The notes: generated from the sequence alone by a model not told the origin. A stretch of 64,000 bases of DNA from Rhodospirillales bacterium (GCA_021775005.1 JAJFIK010000050.1:1-64000); one strand, 5' to 3'. Positions 43,171 to 53,016 are shown, counted from the first letter of the stretch. Translations and numbers: made by a program.

Positions 43171-44019
43171 TTACGGGCTAACGGTTAGTTCAACACGGCG
43201 GTTGAGCGGCTCACGCACGCCATCCCCACTCGGAACCGCAGGGCGGGTTTCCCCGAACCACTGAGCCGAAGTCGTGCCCACCCCACGCTCAGAAAGCGCA
43301 TCGCGAACGGTGTCCACACGATTTTCCGAAAGGCCAACATTGTAGCTGCTGGAGCCGGACGTATCGGTGTGCCCATCAAGAGCGATATTGGGGCTGGCGT
43401 ACCGGCCAACGAAATCAACGATCTCGTTTACAGTCCGCACGGCCTCATCGGTGAGGTCATAACGATCCCAGTTGAAGTAGATGATGAACGTTTGGGTATC
43501 CATCATGCCTTCGCAAAGTGGGATCCATTCGTAATACGCGGCTTTTTCTGAAGCCACATAGTCTGGCTGAACCGGGCCTTTAAAGCCTGGGCCATAGTCA
43601 TTGTCGTGTGCCTGCTCAAGCCAACCATCATAATAGACTTGGCTTTTGGCACAGGCTTCCGGTGCGCGTTCGCGACCACCTGAGTTAAGGGCAGCCATCA
43701 AACGAGCGCGAGCGGCTTCGAGTTCCGCAAGATCACCATCGGCAACATTCCAATTTGATGGAACCCAAGGAAGGACACTTTCACCATGCATGGCGGCGTA
43801 GCCTTTTTCAGCTAGCCGACCCGCGTGGGTCCATTCCATATCAACGTTCCGTTCAACGCCGGTGCGGCGTTGATATTCATGTGCAAGCCAGCTGTTGAAA
43901 TTGCCTGGCGTAATATCTTCGCCAAGAAATGGATCAACCAAAAACGATCCGCCCATGTCGGCGCAACCGGCCAACCCAACGAACGCTGCAGCTGCCATGA
44001 TACGGGACAATGCTTTCAT
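43171..44019 (-). CDS. OmpA-family outer-membrane lipoprotein
   Basis: 282 residues with a lipoprotein signal (ALSRIMAAAAFVGLAGC, Cys19). A middle domain follows, then a C-terminal OmpA domain at about 165-282: FIIYFNWDRYDLTDEAVRTVNEIVDF, IALDGHTDTSGSSSYNVGLSENRVDTVRDALSERGVG, and LNRRVEL. It anchors the outer membrane to peptidoglycan, like Pal. Terminator after it. Upstream (44020-44422) is a 400-base gap shared with the divergent regulator gene. Confidence 0.92.
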   Translation of the reverse strand: MKALSRIMAAAAFVGLAGCADMGGSFLVDPFLGEDITPGNFNSWLAHEYQRRTGVERNVDMEWTHAGRLAEKGYAAMHGESVLPWVPSNWNVADGDLAELEAARARLMAALNSGGRERAPEACAKSQVYYDGWLEQAHDNDYGPGFKGPVQPDYVASEKAAYYEWIPLCEGMMDTQTFIIYFNWDRYDLTDEAVRTVNEIVDFVGRYASPNIALDGHTDTSGSSSYNVGLSENRVDTVRDALSERGVGTTSAQWFGETRPAVPSGDGVREPLNRRVELTVSP

Positions 44020-44422
44020 CCCACTCTCCGTCGTAAATTGTCCAAACTAACCCCCCGGTCATTAGAGCGGGTGGCCCCCAGCGAAAGCCGGAGCTCCTCT
44101 TTCAAGAACACAGGAAGAATCTCATAAATCGGTTAATTCTAGCAACACCATTCACCACACATCTAAGGGTTGGCCTTGAGGAGTCACGTTTGCGCAACAC
44201 CAATATACAGCAAATCTGCCGACGCTACTGAATCTTGCACCTCCCGGTTGAAACATCGCCTTTATCCAAGAGCCGAAACCGGCCTTTAACCTCTCTCTGA
44301 CATGATCGCCATGTGCAGCGCATGACCGGTTGTGGGAGCGAGCGCCGCATTTGGGGGAAGTCTGACGGTCAAATTCGCGCTTAACGCGAAAAGCGCCGTC
44401 AATTTGTGGGGTATTGGGCCAA
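44020..44422. other. 403-base divergent intergenic region
   Basis: No protein gene is supported between the OmpA lipoprotein gene (minus) and the sigma-54 regulator (plus). There is a small palindrome CGCGCTTAACGCG at about 44374-44386. Promoters for both genes must lie here, but no convincing -35/-10 pair or -24/-12 element was found by eye. The region is somewhat more A/T-rich near 44130-44220. Confidence 0.6.
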
Positions 44423-45919
44423 ATGGGTCAGCAAGTACTTATTGTCGACGACGATCCGACCCAGCGCCGGCTTATGGAAGCCGTGGTGACGCGCCAGGGC
44501 TTTCCTGTGGTTCAGGCAGGCGGCGGACGCGAGGCGCTGGAAATTCTTAACGGCCCTTCAGGCAATGACATTTCTGTCGTCTTGCTGGATCTCAATATGC
44601 CGGACGTCGATGGCTTGGGCGTACTGGAAGAGATTCGCCCGGTTCACCCAACACTGCCCATCATTGTTTTGACCGCCCAAGGCGGCATCGAAACTGTTGT
44701 CAAAGCCATGCGCGCAGGAGCCGATGACTTTGTCGTCAAACCGGCAAGCCCGGAGCGCATTCAGGTTTCCATCCAAACGGCGTTGAAACTTAGCGCGCTC
44801 ACCGGTGAAGTAAGCCGCCTGCGAAAAACCAGCTCTGGTGAGTTCGGTTTTGAAGACTTGATCGGCGACAGTAACGCCATGGGCCAAGTTGTGGCCCTGG
44901 GCGAGCGCGGCGCGCAATCAAACATTCCCATTCTCATCACTGGCGAATCCGGTGTTGGGAAAGAGGTGATCGCCCGCGCCATCCAAGGAGCGAGCGAACG
45001 GGCTGGCAAACCTTTTGTGACGGTCAACTGCGGCGCGCTGCCAGAGAACCTCATCGAAAGCATTTTGTTTGGGCACGAAAAAGGCTCATTCACTGGTGCC
45101 AGCAGCAAACATGCAGGCAAGTTTCAAGAAGCAAACGGCGGCACTCTTTTCCTCGACGAAATTGGTGAGCTGCGCCACGACATGCAGGTGAAACTTCTGC
45201 GCGCCTTGCAAGAAGGCGAGGTCGATCCCATTGGCTCAAAGAAACCGGTGAAGGTGGATATCCGCCTGATCTCGGCCACCAACAAAGATCTTCAGGTCCA
45301 GGTAGACAATGGCGAATTTCGTGAAGACCTCTTCTACCGCCTCAACGTATATCCCATTGAAATCCCGCCGCTACGGGCGCGCAAACAGGATATCCCACAG
45401 CTGATCAATCATTTTATTGATCGGTTTGCAGTGGAAGAAAGCAAAAAGATTGTTGGAGTAGAAGGCGCTGCTCTTGAAATGCTCAGTTCCTACGCGTGGC
45501 CCGGCAATGTGCGCCAACTGGAAAACGCCGTCTTCCGCGCTGTTGTTTTATGCGATACTGATGCGCTTTCCTTGCGCGACTTTCCGCAAATTGCCCAGTT
45601 CATGGATGTGGACCTGCCGCCGCAGGAAGCCGCATTACGCAAACCCGACTCAGACCTACCGCCTGTGCGTGGGAGCGTTCAAGCCGTGCCGGTACGCGAT
45701 GACACCCAACCCACCGATTTGCGCGGCCACATCAAAGCGCTGGCGGGTGACGGGCACTTGCGCGCGCTTGAGGACATTGAAGGCGAAATGATCCGCATGG
45801 CCATTGATCGCTATGCCGGGCATATGTCTGAAGTCGCCCGCCGCCTTGGCATTGGGCGCTCTACGCTCTATCGCAAGGTAAGAGAGCTTGGTATAGAGCC
45901 GCGCGCAAACGCGGGCTAG
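44423..45919 (+). CDS. Sigma-54-dependent response regulator (NtrC/DctD type)
   Basis: 498 residues. Receiver domain: acidic pocket Asp9-Asp11, phospho-acceptor Asp56 in VVLLDLNMP, Thr/Lys in VLTAQG and VVKPASP. AAA+ domain: Walker A GESGVGKE (174-181), the sigma-54 contact loop GSFTGA (221-226, usually GAFTGA), Walker [13 protein letters not shown], second region of homology [16 protein letters not shown] Fis-type HTH lies at the end ([22 protein letters not shown]). It should activate sigma-54 promoters when phosphorylated. A TTG frame nine bases upstream is possible. Convergent with gapR (stops overlap four bases). No sensor kinase is adjacent. Confidence 0.93.
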   Translation: MGQQVLIVDDDPTQRRLMEAVVTRQGFPVVQAGGGREALEILNGPSGNDISVVLLDLNMPDVDGLGVLEEIRPVHPTLPIIVLTAQGGIETVVKAMRAGADDFVVKPASPERIQVSIQTALKLSALTGEVSRLRKTSSGEFGFEDLIGDSNAMGQVVALGERGAQSNIPILITGESGVGKEVIARAIQGASERAGKPFVTVNCGALPENLIESILFGHEKGSFTGASSKHAGKFQEANGGTLFLDEIGELRHDMQVKLLRALQEGEVDPIGSKKPVKVDIRLISATNKDLQVQVDNGEFREDLFYRLNVYPIEIPPLRARKQDIPQLINHFIDRFAVEESKKIVGVEGAALEMLSSYAWPGNVRQLENAVFRAVVLCDTDALSLRDFPQIAQFMDVDLPPQEAALRKPDSDLPPVRGSVQAVPVRDDTQPTDLRGHIKALAGDGHLRALEDIEGEMIRMAIDRYAGHMSEVARRLGIGRSTLYRKVRELGIEPRANAG

Positions 45920-46185
45920 CTCACCATTCCCAGGGCCGCCAAGTAAGTATCAAGCAAGGCTTCTTGCTCGGCCCGCTCATGGCCATCCAATTTCCGAATG
46001 CGTACGACTTGCCGCATGATCTTGGCGTCATAGCCGTTCGCTTTGGCTTCTGCATAAACCTCACGGATGTCCCCGGCGATGGCGGCCTTTTCTTCTTCCA
46101 GACGCTCAATACGCTCAATGAAAGACTTCAGCTGCCCTTTGCTCACATTGGCAACGGATTCGGTGCTGGCGGCTTGTGCGGCCAT
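45916..46185 (-). CDS. gapR: GapR-type nucleoid-associated protein (DUF2312)
   Basis: 89 residues: [51 protein letters not shown] at about 17-66 is the complete DUF2312 core. GapR is an alphaproteobacterial protein that clamps overtwisted DNA ahead of polymerases and is needed for chromosome replication in Caulobacter. The ATG at 46185 is chosen with AGGAG nine bases upstream. It lies opposite the sigma-54 regulator, stops overlapping. Confidence 0.94.
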   Translation of the reverse strand: MAAQAASTESVANVSKGQLKSFIERIERLEEEKAAIAGDIREVYAEAKANGYDAKIMRQVVRIRKLDGHERAEQEALLDTYLAALGMVS

Positions 46186-46298
46186 AACAGTGATCTCCTG
46201 CAAGAATGGTTCGGCACACGGTCACCGCGCCGGATTGAGGATCGGTTCCATAGCCGGGTTCGCCCGGGGGCCGCAAGGGTTTTTATAAGTACCTGAGC

Positions 46299-46586
46299 CT
46301 AGTCGCCTTTCGCGGCCTTCATGGCAGCCAGTTGTTCCGGCGTAGCTTCAAGCTGGTGCTGCTCCTTCCAATCGCTGTAGGACATGCCATAGACCTCTGC
46401 GCGGGCCTGATCTTTGGTCAACGCCACACCGCGCTCATTGGCGGCCTCCTGCACCCAATTTGAAAGGCAGTTGCGGCAAAACCCGGCCAGGATCATCATA
46501 TCTATATTCTGGACATCCGTACGCTGACGAAAGTGCGCCACAAGGCGGCGAAAGGCGGCTGCTTCAATTTCAGTTTGTTGGTCCAT
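46299..46586 (-). CDS. DUF1244 family protein
   Basis: 95 residues: FRRLVAHFRQRTDVQNIDMMILAGFCRNCLSNWVQEAANE with CRNC, then YGMSYSDWKEQHQ, a DUF1244 signature. Conserved Cys pair (FCRNCLSNW) and an acidic cluster suggest a metal site, but the function is unknown. It is 54 bases divergent from the DMT gene and upstream of gapR on the same strand. Confidence 0.9.
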   Translation of the reverse strand: MDQQTEIEAAAFRRLVAHFRQRTDVQNIDMMILAGFCRNCLSNWVQEAANERGVALTKDQARAEVYGMSYSDWKEQHQLEATPEQLAAMKAAKGD

Positions 46587-46640
46587 CTGTGTCTCGTTCT
46601 TGCTTGCCGCACCCGCCCCACTCAGGCAAGAGTGCGCAAG

Positions 46641-47555
46641 ATGACAATACCAGCCTCAACCCGCGACACCACCTTTGCGTTCCTGGCCCTCGTGCTGGGT
46701 TCGGTTGCCATTGGCGCCTCTCCCATTTTTGTGCGCCTCACCGATGTGGGCCCCTTTGCCTCTGCGTTCTGGCGCGTGGCCCTTGCCCTGCCCGTGTTGT
46801 GGGGTTGGCACATATGGGAATCCCGGGCCCGCGACGATCAGCCCAGCTTGCAAGGCTGGCAGGCCTGGAAGCCGATGATCCCTGCGGGGCTCTTATTCGC
46901 AGGTGACCTCACCTTCTGGCATTTGTCGATTTTGCATACGACGGTGGCGAACGCGACCTTGTTTGCGAATTTCTCCGCCATTGTTGTCGCCATCGGCGCG
47001 TGGCTCTTCTTGGGCGAGCGCATCACCCGGATGTTTGCCTTGGGGCTTGTGATTGCCATCATCGGTATGGGGTTGCTGGTTGGCGCGAGCATAGAGATTG
47101 ACCCGTCCCACGTGGCCGGCGATGGCTATGGCATGATCACCGCGCTTTTCTTTGGTAGCTATGTTTTGAGCGTCCGGTCTGTGCGCTCAAAAGTCCCCGC
47201 CGCCACCCTCATGTTCCGCTCGGGCGTGATAACCGCCGCGGCGTTGCTTGTGGTAACGCTTGTGGGCGGCGGTGATCTCTGGCCCGGCAGCGCTAGCGGC
47301 TGGGGAATCCTTCTTGGTCTGGCGCTCTTTGCCCATGCCGCAGGTCAGGGGCTGCTTGCCTACGCCCTTGGCCATGTCCCCGCAGCGCTTTCATCCTTGG
47401 TAATTTTGATCGAACCGTTGGCCGCAGCCATTTTGGGCTGGCTGATCCTTGCTGAAGCGATTACGCCGCTGCAAGGCCTGGGGGGTGTTGTCATCCTTGT
47501 CGGCATCCTGATTGCCCGCCATCAACGCCATGAGGCACCCGATGACCTCGCGTGA
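46641..47555 (+). CDS. DMT-superfamily (EamA) transporter
   Basis: 304 residues with ten hydrophobic helices in two EamA repeats. First repeat: ALVLGSVAIGASPIFVRLTDVGPFASAFWRVALALP; second begins near MITALFFGSYVLSVRSVR. LGERITRMFALGLVIAIIGMGLLV and ILAEAITPLQGLGGVVILVGI are the helix-5/10 family signatures. It likely exports small metabolites. The glycerate kinase start overlaps its end by 14 bases, so translation is probably coupled. Confidence 0.9.
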   Translation: MTIPASTRDTTFAFLALVLGSVAIGASPIFVRLTDVGPFASAFWRVALALPVLWGWHIWESRARDDQPSLQGWQAWKPMIPAGLLFAGDLTFWHLSILHTTVANATLFANFSAIVVAIGAWLFLGERITRMFALGLVIAIIGMGLLVGASIEIDPSHVAGDGYGMITALFFGSYVLSVRSVRSKVPAATLMFRSGVITAAALLVVTLVGGGDLWPGSASGWGILLGLALFAHAAGQGLLAYALGHVPAALSSLVILIEPLAAAILGWLILAEAITPLQGLGGVVILVGILIARHQRHEAPDDLA

Positions 47556-48849
47556 GGAAATGAAAGAGCTGCTGGTTAGTGCCTTTAAAGCGGGCATTGC
47601 TGCTGCGCACCCGGAGCAATTGTTTGATCGTGAGGGCATATGCGAAACGCTGAAAGAACTAGCGGTTGAAGTGAAGGGCAAGGTTGTCATTGTCGGTGCA
47701 GGAAAAGCATCTGCTGCCATGGCTTGCGCCTTTGAGCGCGAATGGGATGCGGCGGGCGGTGTCGTATCCGACGGATTTGTCGTCACCCGCGAAGACTATG
47801 AATGCAAAACGCAATGGACCGAAATTGCGCTCGCCGGCCACCCTTATGCGGATGATCGAAGCATTGATGCTACGGCGCGCCTTCTGCAGCTTGCGCAGTC
47901 ATTGAGTGCAGATGACTTATTGGTGAGCCTTTGGTCTGGCGGGGCATCATCGCTCCTATCGGCTCCAATACACGGCGTCGATCCTGCATCGTTGCAACAT
48001 CTCAGCAGAGCCTTGGTGAACGCGGGCGCTGACATCTTTGAAATCAACACCGTGCGCCGCCACCTCCTTGCCGCGTCAGGGGGACGCTTGGCAATGGCCG
48101 CCGCTCCGGCGCAGCTACTTAATATTGTGCTGCCAGACGTTGTGGACCCCGACAATGATGAGCTGTGGCTGGCGACCATCGCCTCTGGCCCCACAATGCC
48201 CGACCCCACAACGCTTCAAGATGCTGCTCAGGTGCTGAAGACGTGGGAGATTTTGCCGCCGCCAGACATTGCCGCCGCATTGGACGACGCCAAAAATGAA
48301 ACGCCAAAAACATGGGAAGAAATCCGTGTCACAGCGCAAACCACAATCGTGCTGCCCGGCAATGCCGCGATCGAAGGGGCGGCGGCCTATCTTGAGGCCC
48401 ATTGGGACGGCGACATTCATATGATTACCCCCGACCCGGCAGGTGACGCGACCGAGATAGGCGTTGAGTTTGGCCAAGGGTTTCAGCAAGCAAGCTTTGG
48501 CCGCGGCGTCTATTTGTGTGCCGGGGAGCTGACCGTGCAAGCCAGCGGCGACGGTGCCGGCGGGCCAAATCAGGAGTTTGCTCTGGCGATGGCTCTTACA
48601 TTGGATGGGGCGGTAAATATCTATGCGCTCTCCGGCGACACAGATGGCATTGACGGCAAGGGCACCCATGCAGGGGCCTTCATTGCGCCGGACACGCTGG
48701 CGCATTTTGCCAAAGAAGGCATCGATGCGGGCGAAGCGCTAATGCGCAATAATACCGCGCCCGCCTTTGCAGCCATCGGCGATGCGGTGATCACCGGGCC
48801 GACCTTCACCAACGTCAATGATTTGCGCCTTGTCGTCATCAATGGTTAA
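47542..48849 (+). CDS. Glycerate 2-kinase (MOFRL/GckA-TtuD family)
   Basis: 435 residues. Family motifs are VVIVGAGKASAAMACAFE (about 45-62), LAGHPYADDRSIDATARLL, SLWSGGASSLLSAPIHGVDPA (glycerate/ATP site), GDTDGIDGKGTHAGAFI and GPTFTNVNDLRLVVI. Phosphorylates D-glycerate to 2-phosphoglycerate, feeding the pyruvate kinase gene that follows 57 bases later. The ATG at 47542 has AGG six bases upstream; ATG 47560 is another possibility. A functional pair glycerate kinase-pyk is likely. Confidence 0.93.
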   Translation: MTSREEMKELLVSAFKAGIAAAHPEQLFDREGICETLKELAVEVKGKVVIVGAGKASAAMACAFEREWDAAGGVVSDGFVVTREDYECKTQWTEIALAGHPYADDRSIDATARLLQLAQSLSADDLLVSLWSGGASSLLSAPIHGVDPASLQHLSRALVNAGADIFEINTVRRHLLAASGGRLAMAAAPAQLLNIVLPDVVDPDNDELWLATIASGPTMPDPTTLQDAAQVLKTWEILPPPDIAAALDDAKNETPKTWEEIRVTAQTTIVLPGNAAIEGAAAYLEAHWDGDIHMITPDPAGDATEIGVEFGQGFQQASFGRGVYLCAGELTVQASGDGAGGPNQEFALAMALTLDGAVNIYALSGDTDGIDGKGTHAGAFIAPDTLAHFAKEGIDAGEALMRNNTAPAFAAIGDAVITGPTFTNVNDLRLVVING

Positions 48850-48906
48850 CAACTTCTTGCTTATGCTCAAAACCTGAAGCGATCTGATTCAAACCCCGGT
48901 AGGGAT

Positions 48907-50346
48907 ATGCAACGCCGCCAACGTAATGTGAAAATTCTGGCCACCTTGGGGCCCGCATCGAACACACCAGAAATGGTGGACAAGTTGTTTGAGACCGGCG
49001 TCGATGTCTTCCGCATCAATATGAGCCACACAGATCACGACGGTCTGGCCGAAATTCATGGCGTGCTGCGCGATATGGAGGCCACAAAAGGCCGCCCCAT
49101 CGCCATCCTGGTGGATCTTCAGGGCCCCAAATTACGCATCGGCAAATTTGAAAAAGGCGACGTGAAGTTGAAGGCCGGCGCGCGCTTTCGCCTCGATCTC
49201 GATAAAACCCCGGGCGACAAAACCCGCGTCCAGCTTCCTCACCCTGAAATTTTTGCGGCCGTGTCCCATGGCGCAACACTGCTGCTCGATGATGGCCGTA
49301 TTCGCCTCAAGGTCGATGCGGTGGGGGCAGACCACATTGAAACGGACGTCATCGTGGGCGGCACACTCTCTAACAAGAAAGGCGTCAACGTACCGGACAC
49401 GCCTCTCCCACTGGTGTCGCTGTCTGCCAAAGACCGCGCTGATCTCGATCGCGCGCTGGACCTTGGCGTGGATTGGATTGCAATCTCATTCGTGCAGCGC
49501 CCCGCCGATGTGGCCGAGACCAAAAAAATTGTTTCCGGCCGCGCCGGTGTGATGGCGAAAATCGAAAAACCCGCGGCTCTGGATCACTTGCAAGAAATCA
49601 TCGAGCTCTCTGATGCCATCATGGTGGCGCGGGGCGATTTGGGGGTGGAGCTGCCGGTGGAGCAAGTTCCCATCTGGCAAAAACGCATGGTCTATGCCGC
49701 CCGGCGTGCAGGGCGGCCGGTTGTGGTCGCCACACAAATGCTGGAGAGCATGATCTCTTCGCCCATGCCTACCCGCGCGGAAGTGTCGGACGTCTCCAAT
49801 GCCATTTATGAAGGTGCGGATGCGGTCATGCTGTCGGCTGAATCCGCCGCAGGCAAATACCCCCTTGAAGCTGTGGGGATGATGAACCGCATTGCCGAAA
49901 CCGTGGAGGCCGATCCCGCGTATCGCGTCGGGATTGATATGCAACGCACGGAACCCGAACCCACCACCGCTGATGCCATGATGGCCGCGGCCCATTCGGT
50001 GACGGAAACTATCGGTGTGGCCTCTATTGTTTGTTACACGACATCGGGCTCTACCGGTCTGCGCGCCAGTCGGGAGCGGCCCAACGTGCCTATCCTCGCA
50101 TTCACACCTGTGCCGGCGACGGCGCGGCGCTTGTCGATCGCATGGGGGGTTCATTGTGTGTTGACCGAAGACGCCAAAGACTTTGATGACATGGTGGGGC
50201 GGGCCTGCCGCATCGCCCGGCGCGAAGGCTTTGCTTCGGAGGGCGAACGGATCGTAGTCAGCGCAGGACTGCCCTTTGGCACGCCCGGCGCCACGAACAT
50301 GCTGCGCATCGCCCGCGTGGGGCGCGACGACAATTTGTCGAGCTAA
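48907..50346 (+). CDS. pyk: Pyruvate kinase
   Basis: 479 residues, full length. ILATLGPASNTPEMVDKLFETGVDVFRINMSH is the N-terminal barrel, then DLQGPKLRIG, VMAKIEKPAALDHLQEIIELSDAIMVARGDLGVELPVEQVP (catalytic Lys and Mg Glu/Asp). ATQMLESMI and DAVMLSAESAAGKYP follow. The C-terminal domain (ALTRRLS-type region near GVHCVLTEDAK) is present. It lies after the glycerate kinase gene; the product enters the tricarboxylic acid cycle. It is convergent with the TPR gene, overlapping by four bases. Confidence 0.97.
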   Translation: MQRRQRNVKILATLGPASNTPEMVDKLFETGVDVFRINMSHTDHDGLAEIHGVLRDMEATKGRPIAILVDLQGPKLRIGKFEKGDVKLKAGARFRLDLDKTPGDKTRVQLPHPEIFAAVSHGATLLLDDGRIRLKVDAVGADHIETDVIVGGTLSNKKGVNVPDTPLPLVSLSAKDRADLDRALDLGVDWIAISFVQRPADVAETKKIVSGRAGVMAKIEKPAALDHLQEIIELSDAIMVARGDLGVELPVEQVPIWQKRMVYAARRAGRPVVVATQMLESMISSPMPTRAEVSDVSNAIYEGADAVMLSAESAAGKYPLEAVGMMNRIAETVEADPAYRVGIDMQRTEPEPTTADAMMAAAHSVTETIGVASIVCYTTSGSTGLRASRERPNVPILAFTPVPATARRLSIAWGVHCVLTEDAKDFDDMVGRACRIARREGFASEGERIVVSAGLPFGTPGATNMLRIARVGRDDNLSS

Positions 50347-50903
50347 AAACCTGCGCCGGCTGCCAAGGCTTCATGGCGGCGCAATTGAATTTGCAATTCT
50401 TCACTCAATGGATACCGCGCCAAGGCCTCTCGCGTGGCGATTAGCGCACTGGCGTTGCGCCCTTGTGCCTCAAAGGCCTGCCCCAAAAGCCCAAGGGCGG
50501 CATAATAGTTTGGCGCCCGCTCTGCCGCCGCCATGGCGTCATTGAATGCGCCATCGATGCCGCCTTGTGACAACATGATTTCCCCGCGTAAAACGTAAGC
50601 CGCCACCAGGTTCTCATCGAGATCAATGGCGCGGGACAACTTATAGACAGCGCTGGAGGCGTCCTCGTCTTCAAACACCAGAACGGAATGGGTGTAGAGC
50701 ACGGCGGCGGTGGCGCTTTCTGATTCGCCGTAGACCTGACGCAGGGCTTCCGCGAGTTCCAATGCTTCTTCGGTGGTCACCGCAGCGGCCAGGCGAGCAG
50801 TGAGAATTTCAATGATCTCAGGCGTGGCCCCTTCCTCCGCCGCAAAAGCAGGCGGGACCAAGGCAAGCATAAGGCTCACGCAAAGGGTTGCTATACGTCT
50901 CAT
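50343..50903 (-). CDS. Secreted TPR-repeat protein
   Basis: 186 residues with a signal peptide (RRIATLCVSLMLALVPPAFA, cleaved near 21). About three TPR-like units at 80-170 follow (AVYKLSRAIDLDENLVAAYVLRGEIMLS, then AFNDAMAAAERAPNYYAALGLLGQAFEAQGR). Probably a periplasmic scaffold. The frame extends upstream but is rejected there, as the signal peptide begins at the ATG at 50903. Divergent from the thioesterase gene by 67 bases. Confidence 0.87.
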   Translation of the reverse strand: MRRIATLCVSLMLALVPPAFAAEEGATPEIIEILTARLAAAVTTEEALELAEALRQVYGESESATAAVLYTHSVLVFEDEDASSAVYKLSRAIDLDENLVAAYVLRGEIMLSQGGIDGAFNDAMAAAERAPNYYAALGLLGQAFEAQGRNASALIATREALARYPLSEELQIQLRRHEALAAGAGF

Positions 50904-50970
50904 CGGGCTGATGATAGGCCGATCACCCGCCCAAGGCCAATGGTGCCCAAGAGAAGTTGAAGGAGTTGTG

Positions 50971-51453
50971 ATGACCGATAGCCCCAAACCACCGCCGGAA
51001 GGGTTCAGCTTGCTCCCGGTGACGGACAGTTTCATGGACCATGTGGGGCCGGTATACGTCAAACAAGGCGAGGGCACGGAGATCCATATGGGGTTCTGGG
51101 TCGAGCGCCACCATTGCAACCCCATTGGCATCTGCCACGGGGGCATGCTGATGACCTTGATGGACACCGCCCTCAGCCTCAATGTTTCAACCTCCCGCGA
51201 GGGCGGCGCGTTCACGCCAACGATCAATCTTACCTATGACTTTGTCGCGCCGGGCCGCGTCGGCGATTGGCTGCAAAGTAAAATTGAGTGGGTCCACACC
51301 GGGCGTAAGACCGGTTTTGCCACTGGGTTTTTGTTGAAAGATGGGACGCCAATCATGCGAGCAAGCGTGGTCTGCAAGATCTTGCGCAAAGACGACCCGC
51401 GGTTTGATCAGCCGGCGTCGGGGACGTTCGCATTCCCCCCGAAGGAAGATTGA
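50971..51453 (+). CDS. PaaI-type acyl-CoA thioesterase
   Basis: 160 residues of hotdog fold. HHCNPIGICHGGMLMTLMDTALSLN carries the catalytic HGGMLMTLMD region, with TINLTYDFVAPGRVGDWLQ and TGRKTGFATGFLLKDGTPIMRASVVCKIL. It resembles the gene at 41510 in fold and motif (GICHGGMLM). The ATG at 50971 has AAGGAG just upstream. A rho-independent terminator follows. Confidence 0.88.
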   Translation: MTDSPKPPPEGFSLLPVTDSFMDHVGPVYVKQGEGTEIHMGFWVERHHCNPIGICHGGMLMTLMDTALSLNVSTSREGGAFTPTINLTYDFVAPGRVGDWLQSKIEWVHTGRKTGFATGFLLKDGTPIMRASVVCKILRKDDPRFDQPASGTFAFPPKED

Positions 51454-51468
51454 GCCCCCGCACATAGC

Positions 51469-51505
51469 AAAAGCCGCAGGGGCGACCGGCCCCGCGCGGC
51501 TTTTT
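51469..51505. terminator. Bidirectional rho-independent terminator
   Basis: AAAAGCCGC (51469-51477) pairs with GCGGCTTTTT (51496-51505), with an inner AGGGGC/GCCCC. T-rich on both strands, so it can end the thioesterase gene (plus) and rpmJ (minus). Confidence 0.8.
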
Positions 51506-51522
51506 GGCAAGGCGAGTGCTGC

Positions 51523-51648
51523 TTAGCCCTGGCGGGCTTTAAAGCGCGGCTGCACCTTGTTGATCACATAGGTCCGGCCCCGGCGGCGCACAACTTTACA
51601 AGCGGCGTGACGGCCCTTTAGTGACTTAATAGAATTGCGTACTTTCAT
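51523..51648 (-). CDS. rpmJ: 50S ribosomal protein L36
   Basis: 41 residues: [20 protein letters not shown], then [21 protein letters not shown]. Only one Cys remains of the four zinc ligands, so it is the zinc-free form, like L31 in this window. Transcribed alone on the minus strand. Confidence 0.95.
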   Translation of the reverse strand: MKVRNSIKSLKGRHAACKVVRRRGRTYVINKVQPRFKARQG

Positions 51649-51817
51649 TGGTCCATTCCCTAGGTCCCGAGCGATTTCTCGGGTCTGAACAAGGCGCGGA
51701 ACCTACCCAGCACCCCTGCCCCTGTCAACCAGCGGAAATGTGAGGGATTCTGCCCTCCCCAGCACGGTTTTTTCCGCTATGGTGGGACTGGCGGTGATGA
51801 AAGGGAGCGTCCTGAGT

Positions 51818-53011
51818 ATGAGGCAAATGATCGGGCGTGCTGTAGTGGCAGCCGCTTTGGCGCTGGGGGCCGTTCCGGCCGCCGCCCAGCAAAGCTTTGA
51901 TGAATGGGTGGCAGGCTTCCGCAGCGAAGCCCTGAACGCCGGTATTACCGCGCAAACCTTTGATAGTGCCTTTGAAGGCGTGGCTCTGAACCCCCGCGTT
52001 CTGGAGCTTGATGCCTATCAACCTGAGTTCAGCCGACCCATTTGGGATTATCTCGACGGTGCGGTATCGGACCGGCGAATCGCCAACGGTCAGGAACAAC
52101 TGGCCACCTATCGCGAGCTTTTAGATTTGCTAGAAGCACGCCACCACGTGGACCGCCACATTATCGTTGCCATTTGGGGGCTGGAAAGCGCCTATGGCGA
52201 GGTCAAAGGCAGCTTCAATATCATCGAAGCGCTCGCCACCCTTGCTTATGATGGACGCCGCGCCGGTTTTGCGCATTCTCAGCTGATTGCGGCCCTTCAA
52301 ATTCTCCAGGAAGGTGCCATGGCACCTGAGGACATGATTGGCAGCTGGGCCGGCGCCATGGGCCACACCCAGTTCATTCCCACGAGCTATTTGGAGTATG
52401 GCGTAGACCATGAGGGCGATGGCCGCCGCGACCTTGTAGGCAATCACCAGGACGCCCTTGCCTCCACCGCGAGCTACCTTGCACGCTTTGGCTGGATTGA
52501 AGATTGGCGCTGGGGCCGTGAGGTTATTTTGCCGGATGGATTTTCTTTCACCAACGCCGGCGATCACATTCAACAGAGCTTGAGCGAATGGCGCGCGCTT
52601 GGAGTGTTGCGCGCCGATGGACAACCGCTGCCTGATGATCCCACGCTCGCCTCCGTCATCATTCCTGGCGGAGCTGAGGGACCGGCGTTCCTCATCTACC
52701 AAAATTTTCGCGTCATTAAGCACTACAATAATTCAACCGCATACGCTTTGGCCGTCGGGCACCTGGCAGATCGCCTCGCAGGCGGATCAGGATTTGTAGG
52801 CACCTGGCCGCGCGATTCCCGGGCTTTGAGTTTTACTGAGCGCGAGGAAATGCAATCGCTGCTCAATGCAGCTGGCTATGATGCGGGGTCCGTGGACGGC
52901 ATCATCGGCGCGCAAACAAATTCAGCAGTGCGCGCATTTCAAGGTGACCAAGGCCTTGCGGAAGACGGCTTTGCCACATCGGAATTGTTGGAGTTGTTGC
53001 GCGGGAACTAA
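51818..53011 (+). CDS. MltB-type lytic murein transglycosylase with PG-binding domain
   Basis: 397 residues with a signal peptide (IGRAVVAAALALGAVPAAA). The catalytic domain (GH103/SLT_2) has Glu123 in IWGLESAYGEVKG, then GSWAGAMGHTQFIPTSYLEYGVDHEGDGRRDL, a family signature. A C-terminal PG_binding_1 repeat (SLLNAAGYDAGSVDGIIGAQTNSAVRAFQGDQGL) is at about 337-397. It cleaves peptidoglycan between MurNAc and GlcNAc with anhydro product. Start at ATG 51818 behind AAGGGAG; the upstream frame is weaker. Confidence 0.92.
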   Translation: MRQMIGRAVVAAALALGAVPAAAQQSFDEWVAGFRSEALNAGITAQTFDSAFEGVALNPRVLELDAYQPEFSRPIWDYLDGAVSDRRIANGQEQLATYRELLDLLEARHHVDRHIIVAIWGLESAYGEVKGSFNIIEALATLAYDGRRAGFAHSQLIAALQILQEGAMAPEDMIGSWAGAMGHTQFIPTSYLEYGVDHEGDGRRDLVGNHQDALASTASYLARFGWIEDWRWGREVILPDGFSFTNAGDHIQQSLSEWRALGVLRADGQPLPDDPTLASVIIPGGAEGPAFLIYQNFRVIKHYNNSTAYALAVGHLADRLAGGSGFVGTWPRDSRALSFTEREEMQSLLNAAGYDAGSVDGIIGAQTNSAVRAFQGDQGLAEDGFATSELLELLRGN

Positions 53012-53016
53012 ACGTC

